Shown here piece after piece: positions 61,073-64,000 of a stretch of DNA of 64,000 bases; the first letter of the stretch is position 1, and each line of letters begins with the position of its first letter. The position numbers were made by a program, and so were the translations under genes. The stretch is from contig BROE01000016.1 in the NCBI GenBank assembly GCA_036571765.1, positions 8,808,892 through 8,872,891 on the forward strand, read 5' to 3'. The notes beneath the pieces were generated by a model, which did not search any database, was not told the origin of the DNA, and was given only the letters and a program-made list of their open reading frames with translations. Source of the stretch: Plecoglossus altivelis. Its lineage: Eukaryota > Chordata > Actinopteri > Osmeriformes > Plecoglossidae.

Positions 61073-64000
61073 TCCTTGTCACTTCATTTTTTCTGTACAT
61101 GAACAGGTTAATTGTTGTCTGCCAGTCTCTGGAAGACATTCCAGACTCTTCTGTCTGTGTTGTGACGCCCATCTCAGCTGGAAACAGACCCGCCTATCGT
61201 CCTGCTGATGAAGAACTATGTTAAGTGCAGAAGGACTGCGCTCTCAGGACTACAATCTCCAGACTGCATTCCACTCAGGACTGGACTGTTTATTTAAGTC
61301 GTACGTGCAAAGGCTCACCTGCATACTATACACATACATAGCGCAACGCATGGTACGCAATTAGCAATATGCCATTATGAACCTATACATCTGACAAGAT
61401 AGATTGATCTGTATAGTACTTCTTTCTACATTGATAGAATGTTTTTACTGTTGGTTGCCATTCTCACCGCTATCTTCATTGACTCAATCCCCAACTCGGG
61501 TCAGATAGTTCCAGATCATTCGGGTAAATTGAAGGCTACAGCGCAGCCAATATAACTACACAGGAAGTCTGAAACATATTATAAAGTACATGCACATCGC
61601 CTTTACACCCAGCCCAACTCTGACTGCCATCTTGCATGCAAACTCCCACAGTAGTTCACAAATGTATCAAATTTCCTGCCACAGTTCCAGTGATTTTGCC
61701 TTTTCTCTTGTGGAGTCTTCTACGTCTGCAACATGCACAGTGAAGTTACCTTGACCGACTCACACATGCAAACAAGCACAGTTAGTTGAGGAAGTGTGTT
61801 AAAATGATGCGTTTTAATGAAAGAAGAAACAGCTATTTTCCCATTAGTACAGAACCAACAACATGCTTTGGCATTTCAACTTTATGAGCCTTTGCTATTC
61901 CTCCTCTAATAAAGGGATTTTTTGTAGTTTTCTATCTGTGTCTCAGAATTGGGTGTGCCATTACAGGCTATGCACATCTATCAAATAAAAAGTATCTACA
62001 AAACACAAAACACTCGTCCAATTAGAAAATTGTGTATGCTATGCAAGCAACGTAGGATGAGTCACCGAAAGTCCAGTCCAATCAGTATTTCGAGTCAGTG
62101 TCATATTCAAGGGCAGACTGGCTGCCAAGCCAATAGACCACTTCAATTCGAGGAGGCAGCCTCCCTGTGGATAAGGTATTTAAGAAATCCCCAGTAAACT
62201 GGCCTTTACGAATCCAGTGGTCACTGGGTTGGAGGTTATCAAAGGGCAGTGGTAAGGACATTCTGAAAATTCGAAAGTATCAACCTTGGCTGTTATAACT
62301 GTAAACACTGACAGCACCTGTCAGAGCCTGACTAATCATGTGAAGTTAACGCCTCAAAACACTCAGGAAAGAACTGGGACATGTGATATGGGATAAGACA
62401 CGTTAGGTTCCAACTAACTCTGTCACACGTAATCAAGGCCATATCTGCTTTACCTGAGTGTGAGCGTGTGCGTGACCTTAATACTAGATGACTTGTTGTT
62501 GACCTGCAGTGTGTGTTCACCAGTAGAGAGGTCAGGTAGCTATGGGCTCAAGACGTGAGTGTGTACATTAACCCCAGCACCCTGGAAGACCGTGACGTTG
62601 AGGAGCAGGGCAGTAATTCAAATGCGGGAGGGGCAGGGGCAGGAGGGACCACCCAAACTGATTTGCTCACAGCTGCTCATGACGATCCTCAGCTGGAACT
62701 CGACCGCCATTCGATTTTCTGTTCGCCTTTGTCTCTTCGTGCCCCTCTCTTTCTATTTTTGTCTTGATCTCGTCATATTTGCGCTCGCATATTTCTATCG
62801 AACGCGCATATTCAGACAAACACGTCATACACATCTACACTGTGGTTGATTTCTGATCACCAGTTGTGTGTGACTGTTATGACACAGCTGAGCTGTGAAA
62901 GTGGACTGTCCTCTATCATGGAATTCAATCCTGCCAGTGATAGGTGCCCAAGCCATCCCAGACATCTTACCTGTTCCTATTCAAGTCACCAGACTCCTTT
63001 CAGATATGGGATCATATCTGTTGAGAGGATAAGAAGGAGGATTACAGTTTCCTAAAGAAAGGACAGTGACTGCCAGCTTAGATGACACTGCTCTTGAAAA
63101 CTAACTCGCTTTGGCTGCGGGCCCCGATCTTCCATCCCTCTCTCTCCATCTCTATCCTCTGTCCCAGAGGAGTGTATTGAGGGGAATGGCATGAAAAATA
63201 ACAGGTAATTGAACTGATCCTTGGGGTGTGTGTGTGTGTTCTAGCGGGCTAGGGATTTGGAATGAGGGTTTTGATCTTTTAAGAGGCCTGAGATATGAGC
63301 TGTAATATCTACTGGAGCTTTCTTCTCCAAAAGGTCATGGGGGAGGTAAAAAGGAGGGTGTTGTTCCTCTGAGGCCAGATTTCTCCCTTCAGTACGTGTC
63401 GGGTTCTTTACAAATCCACTGAGACTTTGCCTCTCGACCCTGAGTGTTCCAGGATGGGAAACGTGTCAGCGGTTTTCAAATGGGGTTCCAAGCGAGTCCT
63501 GAGAAGCACTGTCTCTTTGGTTCTTTTCCCCCCCGTTCTCTCTCTTCTGTCGTCTCACTTTTTTCCTTTGGATTTTCACCTGTGGCAAAATCACAGGATT
63601 TTCTTGAAGGTTCTCTCACTAGTTTCCTTTGTCCTCTGGTAGAACTATTTTCCTAGATGGTTTTTTCCCCCTCTTTTTGTTCTCTGTCACTGTCTGTCGC
63701 TTTCTCCTTTTCTCCTTGCTCCTTCTCCATCTCCTGGTATTGTCTCAGGGCGAGCTCAGTTCCAGCAGTTCAATCCAAAGCTGTTTCTCTTATTGAATTT
63801 CATCCAGGAGCTATATCATAACCTCAAAAGACTGCTGCCTCAGCCTGAGGGACTTAGATGAACTTGTTCAGCCGTGACACTGCCACAACCCTCCCCCCCC
63901 CTCTCAAAATTCATTGGAGTCAAGAAATAACATTTGAGAACCCCAAACCTAACAGGACACCTTATTCATGGAGTCTGTTTACAAAATCCAGTCCCAAGAA

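Larger units (their letters stand above)
53042..64000. other. Gene-poor intergenic region
   Basis: The first few hundred bases are the c1d 3'UTR. No exon with recognisable protein similarity was found in the rest on either strand, and the open frames here are short and simple in composition. Microsatellites lie at 55290-55340 (CA), 57286-57308 (GT), 57354-57432 (GA), 61027-61072 (CA) and 63223-63240 (GT). Several unique blocks rich in TAATTA and TGACAG motifs could be conserved noncoding elements, for example around 58930-59040 and 60840-60960. Confidence 0.5.

Noticed and set aside
62555..62700. VYINPSTLED reading, reminiscent of the Eph receptor juxtamembrane segment
   Set aside because: The following residues do not resemble any kinase, there are no flanking splice sites with matching frame, and the similarity is only a few residues.
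53042..64000. CRISPR arrays, transposase genes, rRNA, viral genes
   Set aside because: Looked for in both strands by eye; only simple repeats and unique noncoding sequence were seen.

Overview
The window is nuclear DNA of a ray-finned fish, almost certainly a teleost. All protein genes are vertebrate genes split by short GT-AG introns. CA/GT, CT/GA and GTGA microsatellites are dense, a tRNA-like element resembling a SINE head is present, and the gene order mixes blocks that sit on different human chromosomes. No prokaryotic, viral or CRISPR features were seen.

Layout: (1) 423-6511 (+), the last 17 exons of tmem63b, a mechanosensitive/osmosensitive cation channel, with a long 3'UTR to about 9.9 kb that carries a 24-bp minisatellite. 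(2) 10918-13376 (+), slc39a9 (ZIP9). (3) 14603-16354 (-), intronless ccdc177. (4) 17035-18646 (-), comtd1, a SAM-dependent O-methyltransferase, with a TATA box. (5) 19665-21060 (+), cnrip1. (6) 22890-33436 (+), ppp3r1 (calcineurin B), with large first introns and a probable internal alternative first exon at 30868-30949. (7) 35998-37760 (-), pno1, tail-to-tail with ppp3r1. (8) 38178-41282 (+), wdr92/dnaaf10, head-to-head with pno1. (9) 42146-46793 (-), an unrecognised TPR and RG-rich protein (gene B). (10) 48182-51018 (-), an unrecognised 397-aa protein with two cadherin-like beta-sandwich repeats, a U-box-like segment and a Cys cluster (gene A). (11) 51833-53041 (+), c1d. (12) 53042-64000, about 11 kb with no recognisable gene.

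The block cnrip1-ppp3r1-pno1-wdr92-c1d matches the human 2p14 neighbourhood. slc39a9 and ccdc177 match 14q24, tmem63b is a 6p21 gene and comtd1 a 10q22 gene. The most unusual part is the pair of unrecognised genes A and B on the minus strand between wdr92 and c1d, where I know of no human counterpart. Other notable signals are the alternative ppp3r1 first exon, which would replace the myristoylated N-terminus, and the conserved tmem63b Q/R RNA-editing codon with a possible pairing partner in the next intron.

Exon boundaries were placed by hand from reading frame, GT-AG signals and remembered family sequences. No search was run.
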